Notes: generated by a model not told the origin, from the letters alone. Counted from the first letter of the stretch, positions 50,116-60,333 are shown. The stretch: 64,000 nt of DNA from Buttiauxella sp. B2 (GCF_006376615.1 NZ_VEXQ01000007.1:62001-126000), one strand, 5' to 3'. A program made the numbers and translations.

Positions 50116-51219
50116 TTACTTAGCGTCGGTCGCTGTACCGTTAGCATGCCAGGTAAACACACCAAACTCAAAACCTTTCAGATCGCCTTTCTGATCCCAG
50201 CTCAACGGCCCCATTACGGTTTCAACTGTGCTGCCTTTCAGGTAAGTCGCGATCTTCGCAGGATCTTCTGACTGCTTCAGACCCGCCGCTAAAGATTGCA
50301 GAGCTGCGTATGTTGTCCATACGAATGCGCCGCTTGGATCTTGTTTCTTCGCTTTGATGGCATCTACAACAGGTTTGTTCGCAGGAATCTGGTCGTAGTT
50401 CTTCGGTTTAGTGACTAACAGGCCTTCAGCAGAGTCGCCAGCAATGTTAGACAGAGAAACGTTCGCCACACCTTCCGGCCCCATGAACTGAGTTTTCAGA
50501 CCTGCTGCACGAGACTGACGCAGGATCTGACCCATTTCTGGGTGATAACCACCGTAGTAAACAAAATCGATGTTTTCTTTCTTCAGGCGCGCCACCAGCG
50601 TGGAGAAATCTTTCTCGCCTGCGGTGATACCGTCAAAGAACACCACATTAGCGCCGCCTTTTTTCAGGTTGTCCTGAACCGAACGCGCCAGACCTTCGCC
50701 ATACTGCTGTTTGTCATGAATGACCGCGATGTTTTTCGGTTTCACATGATCAAGGATGTATTTCGCAGCCGTCGGGCCTTGATCGGAGTCCAGACCGGTA
50801 GTACGCATTGTCAGTTTGTAGCCACGTGCTGTCAGCTCAGGAGCCGTTGCCGCAGGCGTAATCATCAGAATACCTTCGTCTTCGTAGATATCAGACGCAG
50901 GTTGAGTGGAAGAAGAACACAGGTGGCCGATGACGTATTTAATACCGTCGTTAACCACTTTGTTGGCGACCGCTACCGCTTGCTTCGGGTCACAAGCATC
51001 GTCGTATTTGGTAATAACCAGCTTATCGCCATTAATACCACCTTTGGCGTTAATATCGGCTACCGCTTGCTCTGCACCGGTAAATTCCTGGTCGCCATAT
51101 TGTGCAACCGGGCCAGACATCGCCCCAACTACCGCTACTTTGATATCCTTAGCAAATGCTGCGTTGCTCATCGCAAGTGCAATACAACCAGCCAATAATG
51201 CTTTGCCCTTCATTTTCAT
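50116..51219 (-). CDS. livJ: Leu/Ile/Val binding protein LivJ
   Basis: Periplasmic binding protein, 367 residues as in E. coli, feeding LivHMGF. Start [17 protein letters not shown] at 51219, with GGGGA upstream; an ATG 15 bp earlier lacks a site and an ATG two codons later has AGGA before it, so the start is uncertain by a few codons. Signal peptide ends near NAAFAK; then [20 protein letters not shown]. Monocistronic, between panM and rpoH. Confidence 0.96.
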   Translation of the reverse strand: MKMKGKALLAGCIALAMSNAAFAKDIKVAVVGAMSGPVAQYGDQEFTGAEQAVADINAKGGINGDKLVITKYDDACDPKQAVAVANKVVNDGIKYVIGHLCSSSTQPASDIYEDEGILMITPAATAPELTARGYKLTMRTTGLDSDQGPTAAKYILDHVKPKNIAVIHDKQQYGEGLARSVQDNLKKGGANVVFFDGITAGEKDFSTLVARLKKENIDFVYYGGYHPEMGQILRQSRAAGLKTQFMGPEGVANVSLSNIAGDSAEGLLVTKPKNYDQIPANKPVVDAIKAKKQDPSGAFVWTTYAALQSLAAGLKQSEDPAKIATYLKGSTVETVMGPLSWDQKGDLKGFEFGVFTWHANGTATDAK

Positions 51220-51253
51220 CCTGAGAATCCCCATTCTTGTTGTGATTGGTATT

Positions 51254-51265
51254 TGTTGTGTTGTT
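51254..51265 (-). promoter_or_regulatory. GcvB sRNA target sequence in the livJ leader
   Basis: AACAACACAACA on the minus strand, 35-46 nt upstream of the livJ start, within a longer C/A-rich leader. It is complementary over 11 nt to the G/U-rich R1 region of GcvB (TGTTGTGTTGT). livJ repression by GcvB is established in Salmonella; the site here is inferred. Confidence 0.65.
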
Positions 51266-51397
51266 TCGGCACGATTTTATTTTTGATTTACGAATACCGC
51301 GTGTGCCTTCACCGCATCCAGAGTTAAAAACATACCCGAATTTGCGGTTTTTGGAATAACAATTTTTTCACAAGATGAACAGGAAAGTAACAGGCAT

Positions 51398-51427
51398 AAA
51401 AAAACCGCCCCGAAAGGCGGTTTTTTT
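51398..51427 (-). terminator. Terminator of rpoH
   Basis: AAAACCGCC / GGCGGTTTT stem with a T-run on the minus strand, 14 bp after the rpoH stop. Confidence 0.93.
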
Positions 51428-51440
51428 CTAACTGAATAAC

Positions 51441-52295
51441 TTACGCTTCGATTGCCATGCGCAGTTTTTTCATCGCGTTCTTTTCAAGCTGGCGCACACG
51501 CTCAGCGGAAACGCCGTAACGATCGGCCAACTCTTGCAACGTGCTCTTGTTGTCTTCGTCAAGCCAGCGTGCGCGGATAATATCCTGGCTACGCTCATCC
51601 AGACCCAACATAGCGTCGCTGAGTTTATCAGCCGCGTGCGATTCCCAGTTATCGTCTTCAATGCCATCGGCAAAGTTAGAAGACTTATCCTGCAAGAACA
51701 GCACAGGAGCCATTGGCGCGCTGTCTGAATCGTCGTCGTTACCCATGTCAAACGTCATGTCCTGCGCTGCCATGCGAGATTCCATCTCACGGACATCTTT
51801 GCTGGAAACACCCAGCTCGTTGGCAACCATTTCAACTTCGTCTTGATTGAACCAACCCAGACGCTGTTTGGTTTTGCGCAGGTTAAAGAACAACTTACGT
51901 TGTGCTTTAGTGGTTGCCACTTTCACAATACGCCAGTTACGCAGAACGTATTCGTGAATTTCAGCTTTAATCCAGTGCACGGCGAACGACACCAGACGGA
52001 CACCCACTTCCGGGTTAAAGCGGCGCACAGCCTTCATCAGGCCAATGTTACCTTCCTGAATCAAGTCAGCCTGCGGCAAGCCATAGCCCGAGTAATTACG
52101 AGCGATATGAACAACAAAGCGCAGGTGTGACAGGATCAGCCTTTTCGCTGCTTCCAGATCGCCCTGGTAATGCAGCTTTTCAGCCAGCTCCTTCTCTTCC
52201 TCAGCCGTCAACATCGGCCAAGAGTTAGCGGCCCGGATATAAGATTCCAGGTTACCAACAGGGGCTAAAGCTAAATTTTGCATTTCTTTGGTCAT
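51441..52295 (-). CDS. rpoH: Heat-shock sigma factor RpoH (sigma-32)
   Basis: 284 residues, as in E. coli. Region 2 [20 protein letters not shown]-type core (here [20 protein letters not shown]), the RpoH box QRKLFFNLR, and region 4 [23 protein letters not shown]. It directs transcription of chaperone and protease genes. Translation in E. coli is controlled by an mRNA thermometer over the start region, and stability by DnaK and FtsH. Behind a sigma-E-type promoter with an embedded DnaA box. Confidence 0.98.
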   Translation of the reverse strand: MTKEMQNLALAPVGNLESYIRAANSWPMLTAEEEKELAEKLHYQGDLEAAKRLILSHLRFVVHIARNYSGYGLPQADLIQEGNIGLMKAVRRFNPEVGVRLVSFAVHWIKAEIHEYVLRNWRIVKVATTKAQRKLFFNLRKTKQRLGWFNQDEVEMVANELGVSSKDVREMESRMAAQDMTFDMGNDDDSDSAPMAPVLFLQDKSSNFADGIEDDNWESHAADKLSDAMLGLDERSQDIIRARWLDEDNKSTLQELADRYGVSAERVRQLEKNAMKKLRMAIEA

Positions 52296-52388
52296 TCAAA
52301 CCCTCTCTTAGAAGCTAACGTACAGGTTGCTACAACATGCTGCACCTGACTTCACGTCAAGCGCCAAACCGTACCATTCACAGTAAAC

Positions 52389-52415
52389 TCAGACAGTGAT
52401 GTTATCCACAAGTTC
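52389..52415 (-). promoter_or_regulatory. Sigma-E promoter of rpoH with DnaA box
   Basis: On the minus strand GAACTT (52410-52415), a 16-bp spacer and TCTGA (52389-52393) match the sigma-E consensus and the E. coli rpoH P3 promoter. The spacer region includes a consensus DnaA box, TTATCCACA on the plus strand (52402-52410), which overlaps the -35. DnaA control of rpoH promoters is reported in E. coli. Confidence 0.85.
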
Positions 52416-52503
52416 ACTGTAAAGCTGTGCATATATTACACACAAAATGTGACAGAGCTATGAAACTGGGCAGGAGAAACACTAACCGAGGTGGGAGCAT
52501 GTC

Positions 52504-52531
52504 CCCTGCTAACGGGTACTTCGTAGCAGGG
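52504..52531 (-). terminator. Hairpin downstream of ftsX
   Basis: CCCTGCT / AGCAGGG with a long loop, 21 bp after the ftsX stop and before the rpoH promoters. No T-run follows, so part of the transcription may continue into rpoH. Confidence 0.45.
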
Positions 52532-52552
52532 AACAAGTATATCAAAAAATTT

Positions 52553-53608
52553 TTACTCTGGGGTAAAACGACGTAAATGTTGTACCGTTGCGATCCATGC
52601 AGCCAGCCAGCCGCTCATAGATGCAACCAGCAGCAACAGCAGGCATTCGTCGAATCCTAAGCCGGTAAGATCGAACTTAGTGCCGAACACTTGCGCGACT
52701 TCGGTTACCGCTGACGACAAGCGCCAAACCAGGATTTCAGTCAGGATCAGCGACAAGAACGCACCGCTAAAACCTAACAATGCGCCACCATATAAGAACG
52801 GGCGCAGGATGAATCCATCTGTGGCGCCAATCAGCTTTTGCACGTTGATGGTGTCGCGGCGGGCAAAGATGCTCAAACGCACACTGTTCCCAATCACCAG
52901 AAACACCGCCGCAACCATCAGTACGCCAATCATCGCGGCAACACGGCCCACAAGACCTGTCAGCGAAGCAAGACGCGCAAACCAACTGTCGTCCATGCGC
53001 ACTTCATCGACACCATGAATACGCGCCACGCGATCACGCAACGTGTTCAGATGATCTGTAGTTTGGAAGTCGAGCTTCGGGTTAACCACAGCAACCGCAG
53101 GCAGCGGGTTTTCTTCCAGCATATCTAGTGCGCCACCAAAACCAGACCAGTTACGGAACTCGCCCAGCGCTTCGTCACGCGAAAGATAATTAACTTTATC
53201 GACACCCTCTTCAGCCTGAATCGCGCCCACCACTTGCTGCGCGGCATTATCATCGAGCGCTTTATCGAGGTAAACGGTGATTTGCGGAGACGGATAATAC
53301 TGTGTGGCAGCCTGGTTCACGTTCTTGTAAACCATGTAGCACACGCTTGGCAGCGTCAGTGAAATGGCGATAACCATCACCGTCAGAAACGTGGCTAAAG
53401 GTTTGCTGCGTAAGTCTTGTAAAGCGCCCTGCCAGGCATAGCGGAACTGCTCATTCACGCCGCCTTTAAGAGATTTGCTTTTTGATTGAGGCCCTTTGCT
53501 GCGTTTTTTCACCGAGCGGCCTAAATCTCCTAACTTATTCAGCGAGTTGATTTTATCCAGCTTATTGCTAAAACGCTTTATTTGATTGAGCGCGCTGCGT
53601 TTATTCAC
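52553..53608 (-). CDS. ftsX: Cell division ABC-complex permease FtsX
   Basis: 351 residues (E. coli 352). The start is GTG at 53608, 8 bp after GGAGG, inside the ftsE end (8-bp overlap GTGAATAA). Basic cytoplasmic N-terminus (about 75 residues), TM1 [20 protein letters not shown], a large periplasmic loop that activates EnvC, then three helices. With FtsE it couples septal ring assembly to amidase activation. An earlier in-frame ATG lacks family similarity. Confidence 0.97.
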   Translation of the reverse strand: MNKRSALNQIKRFSNKLDKINSLNKLGDLGRSVKKRSKGPQSKSKSLKGGVNEQFRYAWQGALQDLRSKPLATFLTVMVIAISLTLPSVCYMVYKNVNQAATQYYPSPQITVYLDKALDDNAAQQVVGAIQAEEGVDKVNYLSRDEALGEFRNWSGFGGALDMLEENPLPAVAVVNPKLDFQTTDHLNTLRDRVARIHGVDEVRMDDSWFARLASLTGLVGRVAAMIGVLMVAAVFLVIGNSVRLSIFARRDTINVQKLIGATDGFILRPFLYGGALLGFSGAFLSLILTEILVWRLSSAVTEVAQVFGTKFDLTGLGFDECLLLLLVASMSGWLAAWIATVQHLRRFTPE

Positions 53609-54269
53609 CTGCAAGGCCTCCATGCAAATGGCCGTCACTTAACGTCAACATGCGGTAATTACGGCGAGATATCAGCCCAATGTCATGCGTCGCCATCAGA
53701 ACGGTTACACCAACGCGGTTAAATTCCTCAAACAGACGTAAAATCCCTTCCGAGAGCGCATCATCAAGGTTACCGGTTGGTTCATCCGCCAATAGTACAG
53801 CAGGTTTGTTCACCACCGCACGGGCAATACCTACACGTTGCTGCTCGCCGCCGGAGAGTTGAATCGGAAGATTCTTCGCTTTATCAAGCAGGCCTACTTT
53901 ATCCAGTGCTGCTGACACACGGCGGCGAATATCTTCACCGCTGGCACCCGCAATGATCAGCGGGATTGCCACGTTGTCGTACACGGTTCTGTCCATCAAC
54001 AAATGGTGATCCTGAAAGATCATTCCAATCTGGCGGCGCAAGAACGGCACTTCGCGGCTCTTGAGGCGGCTAATATCATGGCCGCCAAAAGCTATCTTCC
54101 CGGCACTTGGCCGTTCAATACCGCAGATAAGCTTGAGCAGGGTACTTTTCCCCGCGCCAGAGTGGCCGGTCAGAAAAGCCATCTCGCCAGGTTGCATGTG
54201 GAAGGTGACTCCCTGCAACGCTTGTCTCCCACCGAGATAGGCCTTACTAACGTGTTCAAAGCGAATCAT
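53601..54269 (-). CDS. ftsE: Cell division ATPase FtsE
   Basis: 222 residues, as in E. coli. Walker [10 protein letters not shown], signature [14 protein letters not shown], Walker [16 protein letters not shown]-loop ATHD. Its ATP cycle moves FtsX and so triggers EnvC and the amidases AmiA and AmiB. Starts 2 bp after ftsY. Confidence 0.98.
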   Translation of the reverse strand: MIRFEHVSKAYLGGRQALQGVTFHMQPGEMAFLTGHSGAGKSTLLKLICGIERPSAGKIAFGGHDISRLKSREVPFLRRQIGMIFQDHHLLMDRTVYDNVAIPLIIAGASGEDIRRRVSAALDKVGLLDKAKNLPIQLSGGEQQRVGIARAVVNKPAVLLADEPTGNLDDALSEGILRLFEEFNRVGVTVLMATHDIGLISRRNYRMLTLSDGHLHGGLAGE

Positions 54270-54271
54270 GG

Positions 54272-55861
54272 TTAATCCTCTCGGGCAAAAAGTGCCTCAA
54301 TAAAATCGCCCGCATTAAACGGACGCAAGTCCTCAATACGCTCGCCGACACCAATGTAACGGATCGGAATACCAAACTGATCGGCAACGGAGAAAATCAC
54401 GCCGCCTTTGGCTGTACCATCCAGTTTGGTTAGCGTAATGCCTGTCAATCCAACGGCTTCATGGAACAATTTAGCCTGACTAATCGCATTCTGCCCGGTG
54501 CTGGCATCAAGAATGAGCATAATCTCATGCGGCGCATCCTCGTCCAATTTTTTCATGACACGGACGATTTTCTTCAACTCTTCCATCAGGTGCGCTTTGT
54601 TCTGCAAACGCCCAGCGGTATCAGCCAAAAGAACGTCGACATTGCGCGCTTTTGCCGCCTGAATAGCATCGAAAATCACCGATGCAGAATCAGCACCAGT
54701 ATGCTGAGCCACAACAGGAATATTGTTGCGCTGCCCCCATACCTGCAATTGTTCTACCGCTGCGGCACGGAACGTATCGCCCGCGGCCAGCATCACAGAT
54801 TTACCTTCTTGCTGGAACTGGCGAGCCAGCTTGCCAATGGTGGTGGTTTTACCCACGCCATTAACGCCAACCATCAAGATGACGAACGGTGTTTTGCCTT
54901 CAACTTTCAGTGGCTCATCTACTTTAGCCAGAATTTCGCCCATATCTTCTTTCAGCAGACCGTACAACGCTTCCGCGTCACGTAACTCTTTACGGCTCGC
55001 GCCTTCTGTCAGATTAGTGATGATTTTACGCGTTGTTTCAACACCAACATCCGCGATAAGCAGCTGCTCTTCCAGCTCTTCAAAGAGATCATCGTCGATT
55101 TTCTTGCCACGGAAAAGACTGATAAATCCGGAACCGAGGTTTTGTTTAGTCTTAATTAAGCTGCGTTTAAGACGCGCAAAGAAACCTTCTTTGGTTGGTC
55201 TCTCCTGTTCTTGCTGAGTTTCTTCGGCTCGAGATTCTTCGACGGCTTCTTCAGGTTCCAGCTCTTCGTGCGTTTCTTCAACGACAGCGGCTGCAACAGG
55301 TACGTCTTCAGCAATCACTTCTTCGACAGCAACGTCTTCAACAATTACGTCTTCAACTACAATTTCTTCAACCGGAACAACAGCGACTTCTTCGGGTTCA
55401 ATGACCGTTTCAGTCTCAATTTCGGCGACAACAGGTTCTTGTTCTGGCTGCCATTCTTCTGGCTGCTGTACCTGTACATCGTCTGGAATGATATCTTCAG
55501 GAACAGACAATTCTTCATGTTCAACGGCAACTTGCGCAGTGACTTCTGGCTCAGGCTCCGGCTCTGGAATAATTTCTGGCTCAGCCACCACTTCGCTTTC
55601 AGCGAGTTTTTCACTCACTTCCACGATGTCGTCTGCGAAAACTTCAGGTTCATCACGCTTTTCAAGCGCAACAGGTTCAGCTTCTGGCTCTACAGTTTCT
55701 TCCGTTGTCTCCGGTTGTTGAACGTCAATAGTTTGCTCAACAACTTCTTCCACAACCGGTTGTTCTTCTGCTGGTTTTTGTTCTGATTCTTGTTCAGAAG
55801 CCTGTTCTTTCTGGCCAAAGCCTAACCATGAAAAAAAGCCACGTTTTTTCTCTTTCGCCAT
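54272..55861 (-). CDS. ftsY: SRP receptor FtsY
   Basis: 529 residues (E. coli 497). Start MAKEKKRGFFSWLGFGQKEQ at 55861; the open frame has 12 bp more. The N-terminal MTS is followed by an acidic A domain (about 20-230) rich in Glu, Val and Pro with a repeated VEDV/VEEV pattern, longer than in E. coli. NG domain: GVNGVGKTTTIGKLA (G1), DTFRAAAVEQL, DTAGR (G3), TKLDGTAKGG. It docks ribosome-SRP complexes at SecYEG by reciprocal GTP hydrolysis with Ffh. First gene of ftsYEX. Confidence 0.97.
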   Translation of the reverse strand: MAKEKKRGFFSWLGFGQKEQASEQESEQKPAEEQPVVEEVVEQTIDVQQPETTEETVEPEAEPVALEKRDEPEVFADDIVEVSEKLAESEVVAEPEIIPEPEPEPEVTAQVAVEHEELSVPEDIIPDDVQVQQPEEWQPEQEPVVAEIETETVIEPEEVAVVPVEEIVVEDVIVEDVAVEEVIAEDVPVAAAVVEETHEELEPEEAVEESRAEETQQEQERPTKEGFFARLKRSLIKTKQNLGSGFISLFRGKKIDDDLFEELEEQLLIADVGVETTRKIITNLTEGASRKELRDAEALYGLLKEDMGEILAKVDEPLKVEGKTPFVILMVGVNGVGKTTTIGKLARQFQQEGKSVMLAAGDTFRAAAVEQLQVWGQRNNIPVVAQHTGADSASVIFDAIQAAKARNVDVLLADTAGRLQNKAHLMEELKKIVRVMKKLDEDAPHEIMLILDASTGQNAISQAKLFHEAVGLTGITLTKLDGTAKGGVIFSVADQFGIPIRYIGVGERIEDLRPFNAGDFIEALFARED

Positions 55862-56021
55862 TTGCGAACACACCCCTCGCTGTTAATTCATGGCACAGGC
55901 CCGATTGAGCTTGCCACGGGCACTGAAAATAATTATCGAATGAATACGTTAGTCTATCACTTTCCCCGCTTTACACACACCGTTACACTAGGCGGCAAGA
56001 AATTGCATCGCAGTGAGTCTC

Positions 56022-56618
56022 ATGAAAAAACCGCAATCTACTGGCACCGGCCAGATCCGTATTATTGGTGGCCAATGGCGCGGCCGTAAACTACCCGTTC
56101 CTGACAGCCCGGGTCTGCGTCCTACCACAGACAGAGTTCGTGAAACTCTGTTTAACTGGCTGGCCCCGTCAATGGTTAATGCAACTGTGCTGGATTGCTT
56201 TGCAGGAAGCGGTGCCCTGGGGCTCGAAGCCTTATCGCGTTATGCAGCCAGCGCCACATTGTTGGAGATGGATCGCAACGTCTCGCAGCAGTTGCAAAAA
56301 AATCTCGTCACCCTGAAAGCAACTAATGCAAAAGTGGTGAACGCCAACACGCTGAATTTTTTGGCACAACCCGGCGCGCCGCACACCATCGTGTTTGTTG
56401 ACCCGCCATTCCGCAAAGGGTTGCTGGACGAAACATTAGCACTGCTGGAACGCAACGGTTGGCTGGCAGATGAAGCACTGATTTACGTCGAAAGCGAAGT
56501 TGAAAATGGAATGCCTGCGGTACCGGCAAGCTGGTCACTGCATCGTGAAAAAGTCGCAGGCCAGGCCGCTTACCGTTTATTTAGCCGTGAATTTAAGGAG
56601 CTACACAATGCTGATTAA
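56022..56618 (+). CDS. rsmD: 16S rRNA m2G966 methyltransferase RsmD
   Basis: 198 residues, as in E. coli. MKKPQSTGTGQIRIIGGQWR at 56022. SAM-binding motif I LDCFAGSGALGLEALSR and catalytic motif VFVDPPFRKG (NPPF-like DPPF). Divergent from ftsY with 160 bp between them. Overlaps yhhL by 11 bp. Confidence 0.97.
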   Translation: MKKPQSTGTGQIRIIGGQWRGRKLPVPDSPGLRPTTDRVRETLFNWLAPSMVNATVLDCFAGSGALGLEALSRYAASATLLEMDRNVSQQLQKNLVTLKATNAKVVNANTLNFLAQPGAPHTIVFVDPPFRKGLLDETLALLERNGWLADEALIYVESEVENGMPAVPASWSLHREKVAGQAAYRLFSREFKELHNAD

Positions 56619-56877
56619 TATAGGCCGTTTGCTGATGCTCGGCGTGTGGGCATTTTTGTTACTGAATATTTTCCAGCCGTTCCCGCGCCCGCTGAATATC
56701 TTCATTAACGTGGCGCTGATTTTCACCGTGTTGATGCACGGAATGCAGTTAGCATTGCTGAAATCGACCCAACCGAAAGATAGCCCACCGTTGAGCCGTT
56801 CTCAGCAAATTAAGATTTTTATCTTTGGGGTGTTTGAACTATTGGTCTGGCAGAAAAAACTGCGTCAGGGCAAATAA
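56608..56877 (+). CDS. yhhL: DUF1145 inner-membrane protein YhhL
   Basis: 89 residues, as in E. coli; starts inside the rsmD end at 56608 with AAGGAG upstream. Two hydrophobic helices (LLMLGVWAFLLLNIF; IFINVALIFTVLMHGMQLAL), then a basic tail ending LLVWQKKLRQGK. Function unknown. Confidence 0.93.
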   Translation: MLINIGRLLMLGVWAFLLLNIFQPFPRPLNIFINVALIFTVLMHGMQLALLKSTQPKDSPPLSRSQQIKIFIFGVFELLVWQKKLRQGK

Positions 56878-56879
56878 AA

Positions 56880-57236
56880 TCACTCGGGGATGAAGCCGAC
56901 AAAGCGCGTCCCCTTGTACTGCAACATCCCTTTATCCCCAACGGTCATTGAGTGATATTGCTGCGCCGTTACCCGCATTTTCAGCTCCAGCCCACCACTT
57001 TGTGGCCGAAACCAAATCTCATAACGCATCGTATCTTCGACGGGTGTCACCTGCCGTTGCCGTGACCGACGATCGTTGGTTGGCGTTTCACGTTTTGTCG
57101 CCACCAGCACGTTTCGTTGCATCACTGGTGCCGCATCATTTTCCGCATTCTGACGACGTTGCTGAACAAAGCGAAACGACGCTGCCACGACGATTATCGC
57201 AACGATGGCAATGAAGAAAAGTGGCATTTTACTCAT
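56880..57236 (-). CDS. yhhM: DUF2500 membrane protein YhhM
   Basis: 118 residues. One N-terminal helix (PLFFIAIVAIIVVAASF), then a basic linker and a small folded domain ending TVGDKGMLQYKGTRFVGFIP. Stop codons of yhhL and yhhM face each other 2 bp apart. Function unknown. Confidence 0.93.
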   Translation of the reverse strand: MSKMPLFFIAIVAIIVVAASFRFVQQRRQNAENDAAPVMQRNVLVATKRETPTNDRRSRQRQVTPVEDTMRYEIWFRPQSGGLELKMRVTAQQYHSMTVGDKGMLQYKGTRFVGFIPE

Positions 57237-57380
57237 GGATTTATCTCGATTTGTCAGGCACTTTTAAGAATACCCTGCCGTTCAGGACGTTGTCATCAGA
57301 CTCTGTTGACCACTAGACTGAAACGAGGCTCCGTATTTCTGGAGTCTGCAGCAGATTAACTAATAGAAAAGGGACACGCC

Positions 57381-58007
57381 ATGCTTTGGTCATTTATCGC
57401 CGTATTCTTTTCCGGATGGCTCTACGTTGACGCCTCTTATCGTGGGCCAACCTGGCAACGCTGGGTCTTCAAACCCGTCACACTTCTGCTTTTATTACTA
57501 CTGGCCTGGCAGGCGCCCATGTTTAACGCGACTGGCTATTTGATTGTCGCAGGCCTGCTGGCAACACTACTCGGTGATGCACTAACCCTGCTTCCAACCC
57601 AGCGCATGCTGTACGCCATCGGTGCATTTTTCCTGTCGCATTTGCTCTACACCCTCTATTTTGCCAGCCAGATGACATTTAGTTTCTTCTGGCCATTGCC
57701 GCTAATTCTGTTGGTTGTTGGCGCATTACTGACAGCCGTAATTTGGACGCGCCTCGAAACTTTCCGCTGGCCGATTCTGACCTTTATCGGCATTACGCTG
57801 GTGATGGTATGGCTTGCCGGTGAGCTTTATTTCTTCCTGCCGACGCGTCCAAGTTTCTCGGCCTTTATCGGCGCAATGCTGCTGCTTTTAGGCAATATTG
57901 TCTGGTTAGGAAGCCATTACCGCCGTCGCTTTACGGGTGACAGCGCCATCGCCGCAGCCTGCTATTTTGCCGGGCACTTTATGATTGTCCGAGCGCTGTA
58001 TATCTGA
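57381..58007 (+). CDS. yhhN: TMEM86/YhhN-family membrane protein
   Basis: 208 residues and about eight helices. YhhN family, which includes eukaryotic TMEM86 lysoplasmalogenases; catalytic-type acidic and His residues lie in [10 protein letters not shown] and [15 protein letters not shown]. Lysoplasmalogenase activity in bacteria is an inference. Divergent from yhhM. Confidence 0.92.
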   Translation: MLWSFIAVFFSGWLYVDASYRGPTWQRWVFKPVTLLLLLLLAWQAPMFNATGYLIVAGLLATLLGDALTLLPTQRMLYAIGAFFLSHLLYTLYFASQMTFSFFWPLPLILLVVGALLTAVIWTRLETFRWPILTFIGITLVMVWLAGELYFFLPTRPSFSAFIGAMLLLLGNIVWLGSHYRRRFTGDSAIAAACYFAGHFMIVRALYI

Positions 58008-58045
58008 CCGTCCGGGCGGTATTTACCGCCCACCCAACTTCCCTC

Positions 58046-58077
58046 TTGACTCTGGAGTCAACTCCAGAGAGTAACAT
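58046..58077 (+). promoter_or_regulatory. ZntR-type zntA promoter
   Basis: TTGACT (-35, 58046-58051) and TAACAT (-10, 58072-58077) are 20 bp apart, the over-long spacing of MerR-family promoters. The spacer holds the palindrome ACTCTGGAGT-CA-ACTCCAGAGA (58049-58070), nearly identical to E. coli PzntA. ZntR bound with Zn(II) untwists it to activate. Confidence 0.94.
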
Positions 58078-58113
58078 GGGCAATGAGAACATTATCATTA
58101 CCCCGGAGGGCGC

Positions 58114-60321
58114 ATGCTCAACTCCCCAAAATCACCTCAGTTTGCTAAAGCCAAACTAAGCCCGTTGCCAGCCAAGGCTGGCTCCTGTCGCAGTAATGAT
58201 TGTTGTCGTGATGACGTTTTAACGCCTGAAACTGAAAGCATTCCGGATACCGGTGAGCGCTATAGCTGGCTGATAGACGGTATGGATTGCGCAGCCTGCG
58301 CACGCAAAGTCGAAAATGCAGTGAAACAAGTTGCTGATGTGCAACGTGTTCAGGTGCTGTTCACCACACAAAAACTTCTGGTCACTGCCAGTAACGATAT
58401 TCGCCTGGACGTTGAAAAAGCCGTTAAAGCTGCCGGATATAATCTGAGAAGCAGTACGGCTCCGGCCCCAAAAACTTCCAGCCTAAGTGAAAACTTACCG
58501 CTCATTTTACTGATAATAATGATGGCCCTGAGCTGGGGTCTTGAGCAATTTAACCATCCATTTGGCAACTTGGCGTTTATCGCCACCACGCTGGTTGGCC
58601 TGTGGCCCATAGCCCGTCAGGCCGTTCGTTTGATGCGCAGCGGTAACTGGTTTGCCATCGAAACGTTGATGAGCGTGGCGGCAATTGGCGCACTGTTTAT
58701 CGGTGCAACAGCCGAAGCCGCGATGGTGCTGTTGCTGTTCTTAATTGGCGAGCGGCTAGAATCTTACGCAGCTAATCGTGCCCGCCGCAGCGTAAGTGCA
58801 TTGATGGCACTGAAACCTGAAGTTGCTACACGCATTCGTAATGGCGAACGCGAATCCATCGCCCTTTCTGACTTACGCCCAGGCGACGTTATAGAAGTCG
58901 CTGCCGGTGGGCGTTTACCCGCAGATGGCCGATTGTTAACGCCTTTCGCCAGCTTCGATGAAAGTGCATTAACCGGCGAGTCCATTCCGGTCGAACGCCA
59001 GCAGGATGAAAAAGTTCCGGCGGGAAGTACCAGCGTCGACAGACTGGTCCAGCTTGAGGTGATTTCAGAACCCGGCGACAGCGCTATAGACCGCATTCTG
59101 CGTTTAATCGAAGAAGCAGATGAACGCCGTGCACCGATTGAACGCTTTATCGACCGTTTCAGCCAGATTTATACGCCGATTATTATGGCCATTGCACTGC
59201 TCGCGGCGGTTGTTCCTCCGCTTTTATTCGGGCAAAGCTGGAGCGAATGGATTTATAAAGGATTGGCGCTATTACTGATTGGTTGTCCGTGTGCACTGGT
59301 GATTTCTACCCCAGCGGCAATTACATCGGGGCTTGCTGCGGCGGCGCGACGTGGCGCTTTGATTAAAGGTGGCGCAGCACTCGAACGCCTTGGAAAAATT
59401 CAGCACATCGCTTTTGATAAAACCGGCACATTAACCGCAGGCAAACCGCAGGTTACGGCCATTGAATTCAATAATGAGCTTAATGAAAATGCACTGCTGG
59501 CACTGGCCGCAGCCGCTGAAATAGGCTCTTCACACCCACTAGCACAAGCAATTGTACGTGAAGCTCAGACCCGAGAACTGACATTACCCACCACCAGCGC
59601 ACATCGGGCACTGGCAGGTATCGGAGTGGAAGCGACAATAAACGACGAAACGCTGCTATTGAGCGCGCCTGGCAAACTTGCGGATAACGTACTGGATGCA
59701 ACCTGGCAGCAGCGTATCACCAAGCTAGAAGCCGAAGGCCAAACAGTCATTGCGGTTGTGCTGCAAGGTCAGTTGCTCGGCGTTATTGCTCTGCGAGATA
59801 CCTTGCGCAGCGATGCAAAAATGGCGGTTGTGGCACTGAAAAATATCGGTGTTCAAAGCGTGATGTTAACTGGCGACAACCCACGGGCGGCGGCGGCTAT
59901 CGCCCAAGAATTGGGAATGGATTATCGAGCCAGCTTGCTTCCTGGCGACAAAGTTAACGCTGTGAACGAACTCAACGCTGGCGCTCCACTTGCGATGGTG
60001 GGTGATGGCATCAACGATGCACCAGCGATGAAAGCAGCAACTATCGGTATCGCCATGGGAAGTGGCACTGATGTCGCGCTCGAAACCGCAGATGCCGCGC
60101 TGACGCACAACCGCCTGACAGAACTTGCCAGCATGATAGGCCTGGCGCGCGCCACGCATAATAATATTCGCCAGAACATTACTATCGCATTAGGTTTGAA
60201 GGGGATATTTCTAATAACTACGTTGCTTGGTATCACCGGTTTGTGGCTTGCGGTATTAGCCGATTCTGGCGCGACAGCATTGGTCACGGCAAATGCTTTG
60301 CGATTGCTGAAAAGAGAATAA
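58114..60321 (+). CDS. zntA: Zn(II)/Cd(II)/Pb(II) exporting P-type ATPase ZntA
   Basis: 735 residues (E. coli 732). N-terminal soft-metal region with Cys25, Cys30, Cys31 and the HMA motif GMDCAAC (Cys59, Cys62). Eight helices; the transport-site CPC is in LLIGCPCALVIS, the phosphorylated Asp in FDKTGTLT, hinge MVGDGINDAPAMK. P1B-type pump in the inner membrane. Convergent with the TRAP operon. Confidence 0.98.
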   Translation: MLNSPKSPQFAKAKLSPLPAKAGSCRSNDCCRDDVLTPETESIPDTGERYSWLIDGMDCAACARKVENAVKQVADVQRVQVLFTTQKLLVTASNDIRLDVEKAVKAAGYNLRSSTAPAPKTSSLSENLPLILLIIMMALSWGLEQFNHPFGNLAFIATTLVGLWPIARQAVRLMRSGNWFAIETLMSVAAIGALFIGATAEAAMVLLLFLIGERLESYAANRARRSVSALMALKPEVATRIRNGERESIALSDLRPGDVIEVAAGGRLPADGRLLTPFASFDESALTGESIPVERQQDEKVPAGSTSVDRLVQLEVISEPGDSAIDRILRLIEEADERRAPIERFIDRFSQIYTPIIMAIALLAAVVPPLLFGQSWSEWIYKGLALLLIGCPCALVISTPAAITSGLAAAARRGALIKGGAALERLGKIQHIAFDKTGTLTAGKPQVTAIEFNNELNENALLALAAAAEIGSSHPLAQAIVREAQTRELTLPTTSAHRALAGIGVEATINDETLLLSAPGKLADNVLDATWQQRITKLEAEGQTVIAVVLQGQLLGVIALRDTLRSDAKMAVVALKNIGVQSVMLTGDNPRAAAAIAQELGMDYRASLLPGDKVNAVNELNAGAPLAMVGDGINDAPAMKAATIGIAMGSGTDVALETADAALTHNRLTELASMIGLARATHNNIRQNITIALGLKGIFLITTLLGITGLWLAVLADSGATALVTANALRLLKRE

Positions 60322-60333
60322 ATATTTACTCTG

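Noticed and set aside
54461-55786. Several 160-190 codon plus-strand ORFs opposite ftsY
   Set aside because: They mirror the Glu/Val-rich ftsY A domain, giving Phe/Asn/Ser/Leu-rich low-complexity products. No start signals or family motifs.
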